From: Condylostoma magnum
Lineage: Eukaryota; Ciliophora; Heterotrichea; Heterotrichida; Condylostomatidae
Assembly (NCBI GenBank): GCA_920105805.1
Contig: CAKKTI010000001.1
Coordinates: 140,706-204,705 of the forward strand
Reading direction: 5' to 3'
Length of the DNA: 64,000 nucleotides
Shown: piece by piece, positions 13,369 to 25,184 of the stretch
How positions within the stretch are numbered: the stretch's first letter is position 1
How the letters are laid out: every line of letters begins with the position of its first letter
The notes under the pieces: model-generated
What the model was told of the DNA's origin: nothing
Seen by the model: the letters and a program-made list of their open reading frames with translations, nothing else
Databases searched by the model: none
Translations under genes and position numbers: made by a program

Positions 13369-13566
13369 TTACTTGGCATCTGTTATATCTTGGCTCGATT
13401 TATTTAAATCTTGTGCATTTTTGCGATTTAGGCGGGATGGATACAATTTATTATTTGAAAGTTTACTTAAAATTGGAACTTTTGATAGTTTAGTATCATC
13501 GATCAGCTTTCTTCTTATCTTGCTAAATATGATAGGCTTTGATGATTGCGTTGATAGGATTGTCTT
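13369..13566 (-). CDS. C-terminal end of an unknown basic protein, cut by the assembly gap
   Basis: Read on the minus strand, 65 residues run from the gap edge to TAA 13369-13371. The peptide is polar and Lys/Ser/Asn-rich (IRRKLIDDTKLSKVPILS). Codons start mostly with purines, typical of coding DNA here, whereas the plus-strand reading of the same bases gives an implausibly hydrophobic peptide. The N-terminus is in the gap. About 24 nt separate its stop from the ATG of the next minus-strand gene. Confidence 0.5.
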   Translation of the reverse strand, partial: KTILSTQSSKPIIFSKIRRKLIDDTKLSKVPILSKLSNNKLYPSRLNRKNAQDLNKSSQDITDAK

Positions 13567-13666
13567 NNNNNNNNNNNNNNNNNNNNNNNNNNNNNNNNNN
13601 NNNNNNNNNNNNNNNNNNNNNNNNNNNNNNNNNNNNNNNNNNNNNNNNNNNNNNNNNNNNNNNNNN
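13567..13666. other. Assembly gap (100 N)
   Basis: Exactly 100 N, probably a placeholder of unknown true size. It hides the 5' end of UPF1 and of the minus-strand gene, so at least several hundred bases may be missing. Confidence 0.97.
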
Positions 13667-15877
13667 ATTTTTCTATGCAGAGAACCATGTGCTATGAATC
13701 GTACAGTTAATGAAAGGGAATGGGATCTAGCATCTTGGCAGCCTTTAATTGAAGAGCGAAGATTTCTGCCATGGATAGTCACTTACCCTAGTCCTGAGGA
13801 TGAATAGATGGCTAAGAATATAGGTGTAAAGGAACTTCTAGAAATTGAAAACAGTTAAATAGTTGAGGACATAGAGGAATAAAAGCAGACTGAGTAGGAG
13901 GAAACTGTTAAAAAGGTAAGGAATAAGTATATTTCAGCTAGATAGTATTATGCTATTTATGATAATTTAGTGAAATTAGAGTAGGATTATGATAAATCAG
14001 TCAAGAGTTCACAGTCTAGGAAAAATATACAAGTAAGGTGGGAAAGGACTCCTAGTAAGAAGTATAGATGCACTTTTACATATCCTAGATATGATTCAGA
14101 TGTGCGGTTTGTGGAAGGAGATGAGTTAATGCTGTCTTTGTCATTTCCTACTTGGCAGGGAGTTGGAACAATCACTCATATAAGCGATACTGAGGAAATT
14201 GTTTTGTAAATAACTCGCTGGGATGGACCTCCCCCGGATCTAGATCACGGATATACTGTTGAGTTTTTGTGGAAAGCAACTACTTTTTCAAGGATGAGAC
14301 AAGGATTGAACTATTTTCTAAGAAATAGACTGTCTTCTTACTTATCATAGGCTATTTTAGGGAAAAATTTAGATTTACCATTGTATAGAACTGTTAATAG
14401 GAGAGATTTATCAGTTCCTGGGTTGCCTCCCCTTAACTCGTATTAAAACTAAGCTACTAGGAAGGCGTTGGAGTAGAGGTTGCTGCTTATACAAGGACCC
14501 CCTGGCACAGGTAAAACCTTAACATCTACAGCGATTATATACAGAATGGTCCACTTTAACAAAGACATCTAAGTTCTAGTATGCGCTCCCTCTAACATAG
14601 CAGTCGACTAACTAACTGAAATGCTGCACAAATGCGGCCTTAAAGTTGTACGACTATGTGCTCGTTCTAGAGAAGCAGTTTCTAGTTCCATAGACTTCCT
14701 GACTCTCCACTAACAAGTGCGGAATACCCGTGGTGAGTTCCTTCGACTCAAAGAGCTTCAACAACTAAAAGAAAATGATATCCGATTCTCAGAGCAACAA
14801 GAACGTGACTATATAAAGCTGCGAGACGAGGCAGAAAGCCAGATTCTCCAACGAGCCGAGGTGATTTGCTGTACATGTGCAGGCTCCTTTGATCCAAGAC
14901 TTAAGAATTTCCTATTCAAGCACATTTTGATAGATGAGGCAACCTAAGCAACTGAGCCGGAATGCATTCTTCCAATTTTAACAGGAGCCTAGTAGGTGAT
15001 TTTAGTAGGAGATCACTGCTAATTAGGCCCAGTTGTAATGTGTAAGCAAGCCCTTGCTGCGGGGTATAATAAATCCCTGTTTGAGAGACTAGTTGCTATA
15101 GGTTGGAAGCCTGTGCGATTGCATGTGCAGTATAGAATGCACCCGTGCATTGCTGAGTTCCCCAGCAACACCTTTTATGAGGGAGCCTTGCAGAACGGTG
15201 TTTCTATTATTGATCGTGCGTATGGAAGTCTGAATTTCCCATGGCCTGTGTTTGGAAAACCTATATTCTTTTATAATACCATAGGACCTGAAGAGTTGTC
15301 TTTTAGCGGAACGTCGTATATAAACAGAACAGAGGCTATGAATGTAGAGTCAATAGTAACTAGGTTCTTAAAAACTGGGTTAAAGCCTACAGAGATTGGA
15401 ATCATTACACCGTATGAAGGCCAGAGAAGCTTTATTAAGTGTTACATGCTGAATTATGGCACATTAGATATAAATATGTATGATTAAATCGAGGTGTCAA
15501 GTGTTGACAGTTTCTAAGGAAGAGAAAAGAATTTCATTATCTTATCTTGTGTCAGGTCTAACTAAAATCTAGGGGTAGGGTTTCTGGCGGACCCCAGACG
15601 ACTCAATGTGGCTTTAACCAGAGCTAAATATGGCCTCGTCATCTGCGGAAACGCCAAAGTACTGTCCCGCTAACCCTTATGAAACAATCTGCTCAATTAT
15701 CTTAATGATAACGGAGTACTAGTGGAAGGCTCCCTCAACAATCTAAAACAATCTCACTTACAACTTCCTCCGCCTTAAAAACTATCATTTGCTAAGCCAG
15801 CTGTGTCAAGTGATGCTTTAGCTCTTCTAGGTATATTTGCTAACCCAGAGAACACTGATATTATATCAGACTTGTAG
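13667..15877 (+). CDS. UPF1: UPF1 RNA helicase, 5' partial
   Basis: Superfamily-1 helicase that drives nonsense-mediated mRNA decay together with the release factors. About 736 residues remain. The first residues ([11 protein letters not shown], then [15 protein letters not shown]) match the end of the Cys/His-rich UPF1 zinc domain, so roughly the first 150-250 residues are in the gap. All helicase motifs are present: [30 protein letters not shown] (DEAT in place of the DEST of other UPF1), [34 protein letters not shown] and [11 protein letters not shown] codes the conserved Trp in RQPLWNNLL. The stop is TAG 15875-15877, 24 nt before the next ATG in the same frame. Confidence 0.96.
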
Positions 15878-15901
15878 TTTTTAAAAATTATAACAATAAA
15901 T

Positions 15902-17236
15902 ATGAAACATTTTTCAGTACCTGCCTGGAGCTTTGGCTCTAAAACTCAGGCGGAGCCTGTGACTACTGATAAGTATACACCTGGGCCCGCTTAGTATTCC
16001 ACTAGAATTGAAAAAATTGACGTTCCGTCATACATGTTCGGATACTCGGATAGACCTGATATTTTCGTGGTAAATGAAAATCCTGGACCAGGGGACTATG
16101 AGCAATAAGTGGTAAAAAACTAACGGGAAGTGTAAAAAGCTAAAGTGTAGAAAGTGGATAGAAATAGGTTAACCAATGCGGAAAAGGCCAAAATGGATGC
16201 CCCTGGGCCTACTTCGTATAATCCTAGTATAATGACGTAGTCTACAGCGCATAGTATTGGAAATAATACGCATAAGTTGCTAGATAAGCATAATTTTCAG
16301 TTGAGAACTAATCCACTTGGTCCTGGGTAGTATGATCTATAAGAGCTTAAAAGAAGTAAGAATTCTTATAGTATAGGCAGGTCATCAAGACAGTCTTATT
16401 ACCCTAAAAATTAAACTCCAGGCCCTGGTGACTATAACACTACAGATTCATATAAAACTATATAAAAATAGGGCTAAGGATATAGGTTTGGAAGTGGCCT
16501 AAGAGAGGGTAGATCATCCTCTCATGATAATCCAGGCCCAGGCTAATACGGGTCCCTGGAGAAAACAAGCCTACAAAAGGGAAAACAAAGGTCAATTACT
16601 CCAAGACGTCCTGAAATAAAATTCAAAGGAGAAACTCCTGGCCCTGGTGCATATAATCCTTCAACCTCAAATAAACCTTCAGGATAGTCTATAGGACTGG
16701 GGAATAGACAAAGTTTTATTAATTAATAGGAAAATCCATCCCCAGGAGACTATAACCCCGTAAGAAAAAGCTACTCGGAAAGGTCTGTTAGTATAGGCAG
16801 AGGTCTAAGAAATCCAATACAGCAGAAACCTTTACCTGGGCCTACTGATTATAATAATTTAGTAGCCAGTGAAGGGACTAAAACTACTATTAGAGGACGT
16901 CGTCAGCAATAAAAAAAACTAATGGATAATCCTGGGCCTGGGCATTATTCTTATAATAATTCTGCTGTTTAAACCAGAACTGCGTCGCATATTATTGGAA
17001 CTTCTAAGCGATAGTAGTTAATCAGCAAAAATCCTGGCCCTGGGACGCATTTTATTAATAGAAAATTGAATGGTGCTAGTTATAGTATTGGAAAAGACTT
17101 AAGAACAAAAGATGAAGAGTTAGAAGAAGTAGGCCCTGGTTATTATGATATTCCTCCCTCTGTTCCAGATGTTCCTAAATATTTACTTAACACGAAAAAG
17201 ACAGGATTAAAGACCCTTCATAAAGTAAATTGGTAA
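15902..17236 (+). CDS. SHIPPO / outer-dense-fibre (STPGR) repeat protein
   Basis: About 444 residues with at least ten Pro-Gly-Pro repeats of the SHIPPO type: YTPGPAQY, ENPGPGDY, APGPTSY, PLGPGQY, TPGPGDY, NPGPGQY, TPGPGAY, NPSPGDY, NPGPGHY and VGPGYY. Between them SIG/IG-R segments (YSIGR, SVSIGRGLR) recur. Proteins with these repeats are known in axonemes and sperm-tail structures (ODF3 family) and bind or stabilise microtubules, so a ciliary role is likely. The start ATG 15902 follows the UPF1 stop by only 24 nt. The stop is taken as TAA 17234-17236, with a TGA three codons further on. Confidence 0.9.
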
Positions 17237-17345
17237 TTTATGTGAGTTTTAAATTGATAACTAAAATTGTAAATAAGATCTTTTGTATTTGTGATAGTAT
17301 ATACTATTAATAAAACAAAAATCATTATATTTTAAACGTTTTTAC

Positions 17346-17882
17346 CTAATTTTGAAGATTGCTGACAAATATTATGGCCATACTTATTATAAAGAAAGCT
17401 ATGCAACCAAGCATTAATCCATTTAATAAAGAGGAAGATTGCTCTAACTATTCTACCTCCAGTATATCAAGAAGGCTTATAGTTATAACTTCTGCAGCTT
17501 AATTATCCAAAGGAGGTTAGAATAAGAATAATACTAAGCCCAATATCCATAGCTTAATCTAACTAATTCATGAGTAAAAATAAGATCAGTTCAGATATAC
17601 TAAATATAATCTAATTTTTAACCAAGGAAAATTGCCAATACGACTCTTGAATATTATAGCAATATATAAAGATTTGCCCTCTGCTTTAAATTTATCTTCG
17701 TATACGCAAGGAAAATATAGAGCAGTTGAGCAAAATCCTGATAAGAAGAATATCCATATAACTTATAATAAGAAGCAGTAAAATTTAGTGTTACTATTAA
17801 AATAGCCAATTAAATTTGGCCTTCCATTTTTTTATGTTAGTTTGCTATTATTTGAAGAAACCGCTGGTAAATAAAAAAGCAT
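17346..17882 (-). CDS. Orphan C-terminal MFS-transporter-like fragment
   Basis: About 178 residues with purine-rich first codon positions, hence probably coding. Hydrophobic segments (FLLQVIWIFFLSGF, LWILGLVLFLFQ, GLMLGCIAFFIISMAIIFV) and the motif TALYFPCVYEDKFKAEGKS resemble the TM10-TM12 end of a major-facilitator transporter. No N-terminal half in this frame precedes it; the neighbouring full MFS gene lies just upstream on the same strand, in a different frame. It may be a truncated duplicate, a short gene, or a 3' part joined by something I cannot see. The start is uncertain (ATG 17882; coding character may begin slightly upstream). The stop is TAG 17346-17348. Confidence 0.5.
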
Positions 17883-18042
17883 TAATACTCTTAAGTCTGG
17901 TAACTGATTCTTTTGTAAATTGTTACACCTTATATTATGACTCAAAATTGGCTAATATATAATATTTAAATAATCTAAAGCATTTTTTAAGGTATTAACA
18001 ATAAATTGAAGGTAAATTTTTATTGAAAGCAATTATTATTTA

Positions 18043-19383
18043 CTAAACTAACTTTCACTTTACAAAAATTAGAGCCATACTGCAAATAATCAACTACGAT
18101 GAGATTATTTTAAACACATGGCAAAACTCAATCTAAATAAAACTAAAAAGTCCAAACAATAATGGAGCTAATATCTAGCTGCTTTTTCTTATCATCATAA
18201 AATGTTTCTGTACTTTGATGTTTTAATTTATATTGCAATTAGCACGAATTAACCTTGTAATTGTTTAAAAGCAGAGGGGGAAGCAAGCCATTAGGATTAT
18301 AATAAAGTATAAATTTTAGATATTAGTAGAATCTAGATAAATATGCAATCCTGTTAAAGCACCTATTCCAAAAATGATACTGAAATAATACTAAGTGTTT
18401 TACCCAATTTTAATGAAAGATAGTCCAATTACCATGTTTATTGAACTTAAAATTTGTTATATTAGTATTATGACATATAACACTGTATTATCTACCTCAA
18501 ATTATGTCTATATGACTAGTGGAATAAACAAATAGCAAATGGCTGTAAAATATCCTTAGCAAATATTTATCTAATTAATTCTTACTATTGCAAATAAAAT
18601 ATAATTCTTTAAATTATCAAAAAGACCTTTAAAAGTACTGTTTTCCTCGACTTTTAATAAGCTAATGAGCTTCATTTGCTTAATTAACTTTTATTCTTAA
18701 ATTGTTCCATGTTTTCCTATAATTCCTTTAATTACACTTTACAACTAATCAAAATCTTATTATTACATTAGAAAAGCTGGAGTCTACCTCATATGGTAAG
18801 TAAAAATAAAGCAAATTGTGCCATAAAGTAGTAAAGTCAAAATAATTCCAAATTTCAAGTTTTAAGGCTATAAAGAATCGTAAAAAATTGCTATAAGACA
18901 AGCTACAGCTGAGCCTACTATTCCAACTCCTTTTAGTAGAATTTACACAAATTGATACTTAGAAGGTAAATATTCATTAATAAGTGCAAAGCAGGTATTC
19001 TAAGTACTTCCTATACTTAATCCAATAAAGAAAGTAAAAATTAGCTGTATGCTTTAAGATTCGTTTAAAATAAGAGCTAAGGACGATGGTATGTAGTATA
19101 ACATCTAAAGATTTAATGATTTCACTCTTCCGTATAAATTACCTATATTTTCAAAAATAATTTCACCAAGTAATTATCCCGATATATATAGAAAAGTTAA
19201 ATACTAAATGTATTTGGTTTCATTAATATCAAATTGATCTGCTATAATTATTCCTATTGCTGTATTTCAAGCGTTATTAATTACCAATTGAGCTCCTACT
19301 ATTATAGAGATGTATGTTAGATAAGGACTTCATTCTAGAACGTTTAGTTCCTACTTTAGTTGCTTAGTTATTTAGTAATCCAT
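18043..19383 (-). CDS. Major facilitator superfamily transporter
   Basis: 446 residues with about twelve hydrophobic helices split by a central charged loop, as in SLC22/SV2-like carriers. The N-half has SPYLTYISIIVGAQLV and YLTFLYISGQLLGEIIF. After TM6 comes MRQTPAFLM, reminiscent of the ESPRFL motif that follows TM6 in this group, then a Lys-rich loop and the C-half. The substrate cannot be told. TGA is Trp in VLEWSPYL, NNAWNTA and VKWKLV. The terminator is TAG TAA at 18043. The start ATG 19383 gives MDYQITKQLKQEL. It shares a 388-nt upstream region with the divergent gene at 19772. Confidence 0.8.
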
Positions 19384-19771
19384 TTTTGTACAGAATTTGT
19401 ATATGATTTTTAGTTTTTTATTGAATTTACCGCGGATATTAAGTATATTTGCAGACGAAATTGATATAGTTAAAAAATAACCATAAACAAATGTATTATA
19501 GAACTGACATTATGTAAGCATTCATTGTTTTATTTAAGAATAATAGTTAATAAATATAACCATTAGTTAATAAGTATATGTATAAACAGGATCTTATTCA
19601 AGTAATCCTTTTTAAATGATTATTGATTGTATATATTCCAATATTTGAAATGCTTAGTAGTACAATTTACTAGTATGTTTACATTTTTGTAAATTTAAAG
19701 GTAGCTATATAAAAACATGTTATTGAATCTCTTATATAAATAGATATACAACTAATTATTAAACAACATTT
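19384..19771. promoter_or_regulatory. Divergent intergenic region (AT-rich)
   Basis: Nearly 390 nt between two head-to-head genes, long for this window. It should hold both promoters; I recognise no specific element. Confidence 0.4.
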
Positions 19772-20632
19772 ATGAAAAGAACAATACCTTAAAGCAATAG
19801 CTTTACGTTTAATAAATCAATTACCTCTAAAATACAATAGCTTTTGCCTTATATAATCTATAGCATTATTCCAAAATCTGATTAATGGAGAGCTTTTAAA
19901 TAGGTACTTGCATTTACATTTCTTATTTTAAATAATCTAATGTTTTAAGCGCTCTTGTTTTTTTTGCCATTCCAGGATTCTTAACTAATTATTGAATTTA
20001 CTTCTTATTATAATATTCTTAGCTTACTTTATATTTACCTGAAGATTATTCCTTATGAATGTGTGGTGAAAAGCTATCATATCTGTATATTGTAGCAGGT
20101 TGCTTATTCAAGCTTGGGCTAGTCTCTGATGTCATATCTCTATGCTGTTTATAAAACTAATTTTAACTGCATGTGCTTGAAAGGGTTCTTTGATGACGCT
20201 AATCTGTAACTCTTCATTGAGGAACAGGTGAAATCTATTAATATAAATTATTACTCCTTACCTTTTTGTTACTATTCTATATAAAACTTACGAAAAACTA
20301 TCTCATAGTATTCAATGCCACATTATAACGATTCTGCTATTTTTTATTCCTTCTGAATTTACTAAGAGATCTACTTTTTCTGGTTTAGCCTTTTTATAAT
20401 TCAAATTACTTTCCAAGTCTTACACTTGGTAATTTTTAGTGCTTTTTCTTAACTTAAATCTTTTATCTCTCAAATATTCTTTTTTATTTCAATTTCTTGG
20501 TTATATCTCCAGTATCAGAAACCTGTTAATTGTTTTGCTATTATGTTTAATTAGTGTTCTTATGACTACTAGTATAGGACTCAAAATCATCATCGTAATC
20601 ATCCTATTAGTCAGTTTTCAAATTATATATAA
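19772..20632 (+). CDS. Multipass membrane protein, unknown family
   Basis: About 286 residues, strongly hydrophobic and aromatic. Candidate transmembrane segments include FKQVLAFTFLILNNLMF, FYSFWIYQEIYFFWFSL and FISQIFFFISISWLY, with an Asn/His/Gln-rich cytosolic tail (YRTQNHHRNHP). TGA codes Trp in YSFWIYQ. I recognise no family. The stop TAA 20630-20632 lies 15 nt from the stop of the convergent potassium-channel gene, so the two mRNAs probably overlap at their 3' ends. Confidence 0.65.
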
Positions 20633-20647
20633 CATCCATATTTACTA

Positions 20648-22816
20648 TTACTTATTTTTGAGAAATCCACCTAAAAATCCTCCTATCTTCTTCTCTTCTT
20701 ATTAAACATTTTCTTCCGCATCAATATAATTTTGCTCTTATCCCTGCTATGTCACTTACTATATAAGTCCTCCTAGGAATCCTCCTTGTATTTAATTACT
20801 TTTGCTTTCTTCTTCTTGGGGTACTTCTATTCCAATATTTAGTTACTCTCCTAATTCTTATATCATCTGTTTAATAACAATAGCTTCATCTTCTAAACTC
20901 TTAAGCCTTCTATTATAAATATCTAAATCTAGTTTATCATCTCCCAATTTTTTCCTAACTGCATCTTGAAACAACCCTTTTTTATCTTGAACCTTTTACA
21001 GCCAACTGACAGGCTTAGGCTGTACAAATTAATCACTTTGATACTACGGGTGAAGTAAACTGTTCTACTGTGACATTAAGGGCTACTATGAATCTCTATG
21101 GCTATCAGATTCTTCATCTAAATTAGAATTGGATACCATTCTACTATCCTCGGTGTCTTTCATTATATTGATTCTCATAGGCACCAATGCTTCAAAATTA
21201 CTATCAAACTCACTTCTTATGATAGGCTCACTGGTATATCTCTGTATATTTTGTTTTTCCATGTACTAATCATACACTTACTCCTTTCTTTCTTCTAATC
21301 TAGTCATTCTTTCCTGCGCATTGATTAGGATTTCATCGTAATCATTCTCAAAGGACTCGCCGATTTCATCAAAGCATTTACGAGGCAGAATTAACAACTC
21401 AACTCTAGAAGTTGCTTGAATAGTATGGATTCTAGGCTTCTGTAGAATGAGTTCAATCTCTCCGAAATAGTATCCTTCAAAAATATCAGTAAAAGGTATC
21501 AAATTGTTTCCAGTAATAAACACAAAACTAACTTATCCATGCACTATAAAATACATTTCATTAGCATAATCACCCTGCATGTAAACAACTTCATTCATAT
21601 CGAAATTAATTCCTTTTAAAAACGGAGCCACTGTAGTAACAAAATCACTGGATTTATCCTCAAAGAATGCATTGCTGTTCAGCATTTGCCTGTATACATG
21701 AATCTGCATTTAGGTTTATAAAGTGGTTGGTAAATCTTGCAAAATCTCCTCTAAAAGTCCTCTGCTTGTACTATGCTCGTACTCTAGTGAACTTGCTAGC
21801 TTTTTTACAAAAACCTTATTAAGACAGTAAGTTTTGGCTAAATCTGATAAAACTTCTAGCTTTTTATCCAGTTTAGCTCTTACACTATCCACATTGGATA
21901 GGATGTTAGTCAAGGATCCGATCATATAAGAATAGACAACAACTCCTACAACCATTACAATGCAGCAGAAGACAGCCTCCGTTGAGTTATTAGCAGAAAT
22001 GTCACCGTATCCAACAGTTGTTAAAGTTGTGATTGCCCAATACAAACTACTGAGATAGAGCTAATCAACCTCCAAGTCTTATCGATTTGTCACCATTATC
22101 CAATTGCTACTATCCTCTAATAACATAAATCTACCCAGAAATCCCCATCCACAGGCACAGAAATGAATAAAAACTACGAAGGAAATTAAAAACCAGAACA
22201 ACCTTTCAATACCTATATTGATTTTTAACACTCTTTTGACATTTGCCATCAAGTTATTCCTCTATTTTACTATTTTCAGCATTCTCATAAGTTTAGCCAC
22301 TTTTATCAATCTGTAGAGCCTGGGAAGTCTAGCAATTCTGATTAAGGAGGAATAATCTTTACTGCTTTCAAAAAGTAGCTGGAAGGGTAGGCAAGCTAGT
22401 ATATCAGGGATCATCCAGCCACTTAGGTAGTTTAAGAAGATTCTGCGTTTAGAAACAATTAAATTCATGTCTGAATCATAGTAAGCTAGGAAGCAGTTGG
22501 CTATTACATCCATGAAAAATAGACAGTCTACCGTCAAATCAAATGAAAATCATATAGTTGTGTCCTCGTCTATAAATGCTACTCTGTAAGGAGTAACTGT
22601 GGCTGTATATACGAGTAGAAAGGTTATTATTATATTCCAATAGTCATAGAATCTGTCATCAGGGAAAATAATGAATATAAGGCCTTTGTACTATGGATAC
22701 TTTCTAAATGGAACTTCTGGAACGTCTTTTTCTAGCTCGTTTAATGATGATTTATAGGTGTGGACTGACTTGGTTGCTCTTTTAACTATTGTGTCTTCAG
22801 GTTTGACCTATGACAT
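20648..22816 (-). CDS. Voltage-gated K+ channel with cyclic-nucleotide-binding domain (EAG/CNG-like)
   Basis: 722 residues. S1-S6 are followed by a C-linker and CNBD. The S4 voltage sensor is Arg/Lys-rich (LIRIARLPRLYRLIKVAKLM). The pore has TTLTTVGYGD, the K+ selectivity filter. The CNBD holds EGYYFGEIELI and KPRIHTIQA, positions of the phosphate-binding cassette, so ligand binding is possible but not certain. In ciliates such channels set membrane potential and ciliary beat. The C-terminus is a coiled region with two copies of a GGFLGG motif (GGFLGGLI and GGFLGGFLKNK). TAG TAA after the first copy must be sense, because coding resumes. The true end is TAA TAG TAA at 20650-20642. Confidence 0.88.
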
Positions 22817-23465
22817 TTTTAAATTCTAATATAAATTGGCTTAGTTTTAGGCTACTAGCTTTTAGTATCTATTAAATTAGCTTAAGAAATTAACTAAGAG
22901 AATTAATAAGTATATGTTTGTATACAATTTGGGTGGATTTATAGTAAGAGAAAAACAATTTTGTATATATAATTAGGTTAACTTTTAAGACTTCAAATAA
23001 AAAGGTATTTTTATACTTTATTTATCATCCCGGCATTTTATCAATATATACAAATTTATAACTCTTTGTAAAATAACTTAAAATACTAGATAATAAATGA
23101 TATATACTTCTTTTAGCAAATATATAAATTATAGATCTTAATGTCTTTCCCTAGTATATATTATCATTTTATGAGGCTATAATTAAGATATGTATATTAT
23201 TTTTTATCACTTATTATTTGTCCTACTTTTAACAAGGTTTATTTAAACCAACACTCTCATTTATAACCAGCATTACCCATAATAAACGTTAGAACTGTTT
23301 AGATATGAACTATATTCGACATAAATTATGATATACTTTATTCTAATATATCAAATCTATTTTAACCCTCTATACTTTTTCTCTATAAATTTAATCCTAA
23401 CTTACTTAATACAAGGCATTACAATAGATCCCTGATCCTTCCATATTTTCAAAAATATTTCTAGT
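22817..23465. promoter_or_regulatory. Long divergent intergenic region
   Basis: About 650 nt, the longest gene-free stretch in the window, between the divergent channel and antiporter genes. It is very AT-rich with several TATATA runs; no RNA gene or repeat recognised. Confidence 0.4.
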
Positions 23466-24965
23466 ATGTCAAGTATTGACTAAAACATAGCAGCTCTTGC
23501 AATAGTAATAATATTCCCTTGAATAGGAGGTTTTCTTATACAAATTTTAAACCAAGGATTATACATCGGCCGATGCAAATGCCGAGGCTTATGCGAAATA
23601 ATATACATACCCCCTCTTGTAAGTTTCATTCAGGTAGGCATGGTCCTTTGTGGGCTTTTAGCCCGAAACACTATAAGTGTGGTCGAGGATTTACCCTTAT
23701 CATGAATTTAAATAATAAGAAACATAGCCCTTGCAATACTGTTATTCCGAGCAGGGTTAAATTTAGACTTTTCAATACTAAAAAAATTAGGAGGCCCAAC
23801 TCTAAGACTGGCCTTACTTCCTTAATTTACAGAAGGATTTGTATGCTCTGCTTTATCTAGAATTTTATTTGATTTACCATGAGGCCTAGCAATAGCACTA
23901 GGATTCATGGTCGGAGCAGTTTCTCCAGCAGTTCTTTCGGCTGCTATGCGGCCATTGTATATTGAAGGATATGTACAAGAGAAGGGAATACACTCATTGC
24001 TTCTAGCGGCTGGGTCTGTTGATGAGGTAATAGCTATTGTATTTTTCGGACTGTGTCTTGGTATTGGATTCACTGATGATGATTTAGAGTACGGGGCTTG
24101 GATTTCTGAGGAGATTTGGGGAGGGTTAGTAATGATTTCCATAGAAATATTTGCTGGGTTACTAGTCGGAGGGATGATTGGAATTATTTTAAGCTTATTA
24201 GAAGAATTTACTACTTTTTTTAGATTCTTATTAAGCCTAGGTGCTGCTTTAGGACTAGTTTTTAGTGCATCTACTGCTTAGTTGCAAGGATTAGGTTATA
24301 TAGCGACAATAGTAGCCTCGATTTTTGTGTCAAAGGCCTGGGGAATTTAGAAAACTGAAGAGATTGAGTAGAAATTTGGGCAGTTTTGGTTTTTGATAGA
24401 GGCTCCTTTGTTTGGCATAATAGGAGCAGAGTTATAATTTAGCGATTTGAGTAGTGAGACACTATGGAAAGCGCTGATTATACTGGGATGTTGTATTGGA
24501 ACGAGGCTCCCTATGTCTTATATTAGTTTGATCAATACTGACTTGGGGCTATAAGAAAAGATGTTTGTTTGTATTGCATGGATTCCTAGGGCCACTGTAT
24601 AAGCTGCACTAGGAGGAGTTGTTTTAGGAATTGCAGATACTTAGAATTTATCGGATACTTTTCTCGATCATGGCAGGAACATTGTCGCTGTTGCTGTTAT
24701 GTTTATCATCATTACTGCACCTCTTGGAGGAGTGTTGATTGGGCTTACGGGGAGGAAATGGCTGGAAAAGGGAAGCTTTAAAAGGGAGGATGAAAATGAA
24801 GAAGCTGATGATAAGTATAATGGAGGAGTGCCAATTGAACATATGTATTTAAGCCATGTTATTCCAGGGAAGACTGTAAAAGTAGTTGTTGTGTCAAAGC
24901 AGAGGTAAATGATGTCAAAAGAAAGTAAGGATTGTGTGACACCCGGAGGAAGTATATCGTTTTAG
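23466..24965 (+). CDS. Na+/H+ antiporter of the NHA/SLC9B family
   Basis: About 499 residues with 12 or so transmembrane helices. It exchanges Na+ (or Li+/K+) for protons across plasma or endosomal membrane. Family features include AILLFRAGLNLD, LPWGLAIALGFMVGAVSPAV (the Trp is a TGA) and AAGSVDEVIAIVFFG, the last carrying an acidic transport-site residue; then WIPRATVQAALGG. The C-terminus is hydrophilic. TAA at 24906 is better read as Gln: Lys/Ser-rich sequence continues (MMSKESKDC) to TAG TAA at 24963. ATG 23466 begins MSSIDQNIAALAIVI, suitable as the first helix. Confidence 0.9.
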
Positions 24966-25184
24966 TAATTGATTTGTTATTTTATTGGTCTGTGAGGAGA
25001 TTGTTAGAAGGGTTTTTGTATATGTTAAAGTCTTGATTTTATAATTGAATAGTAGTAAGGATTAGTAAAATATGATTAGACTAATATCGCTTTAAAATGT
25101 TATTTAAAATCATAGGAAATAAACCTCAATAGCCCCTTTCCGACAATAAACTGCTCATAACTTAAATAAAGATAAACTTTTAAA

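Noticed and set aside
13328-13566. Plus-strand open frame starting MKESDIFYLTFY before the gap
   Set aside because: It lacks the Cys/His residues expected for the UPF1 N-terminus and is hydrophobic throughout; the minus strand of the same bases has typical coding codon structure.
23519-23860. Open frame with many Arg codons inside the antiporter gene
   Set aside because: It is an out-of-frame shadow; the +2-shifted reading gives a continuous NHA-family membrane protein.
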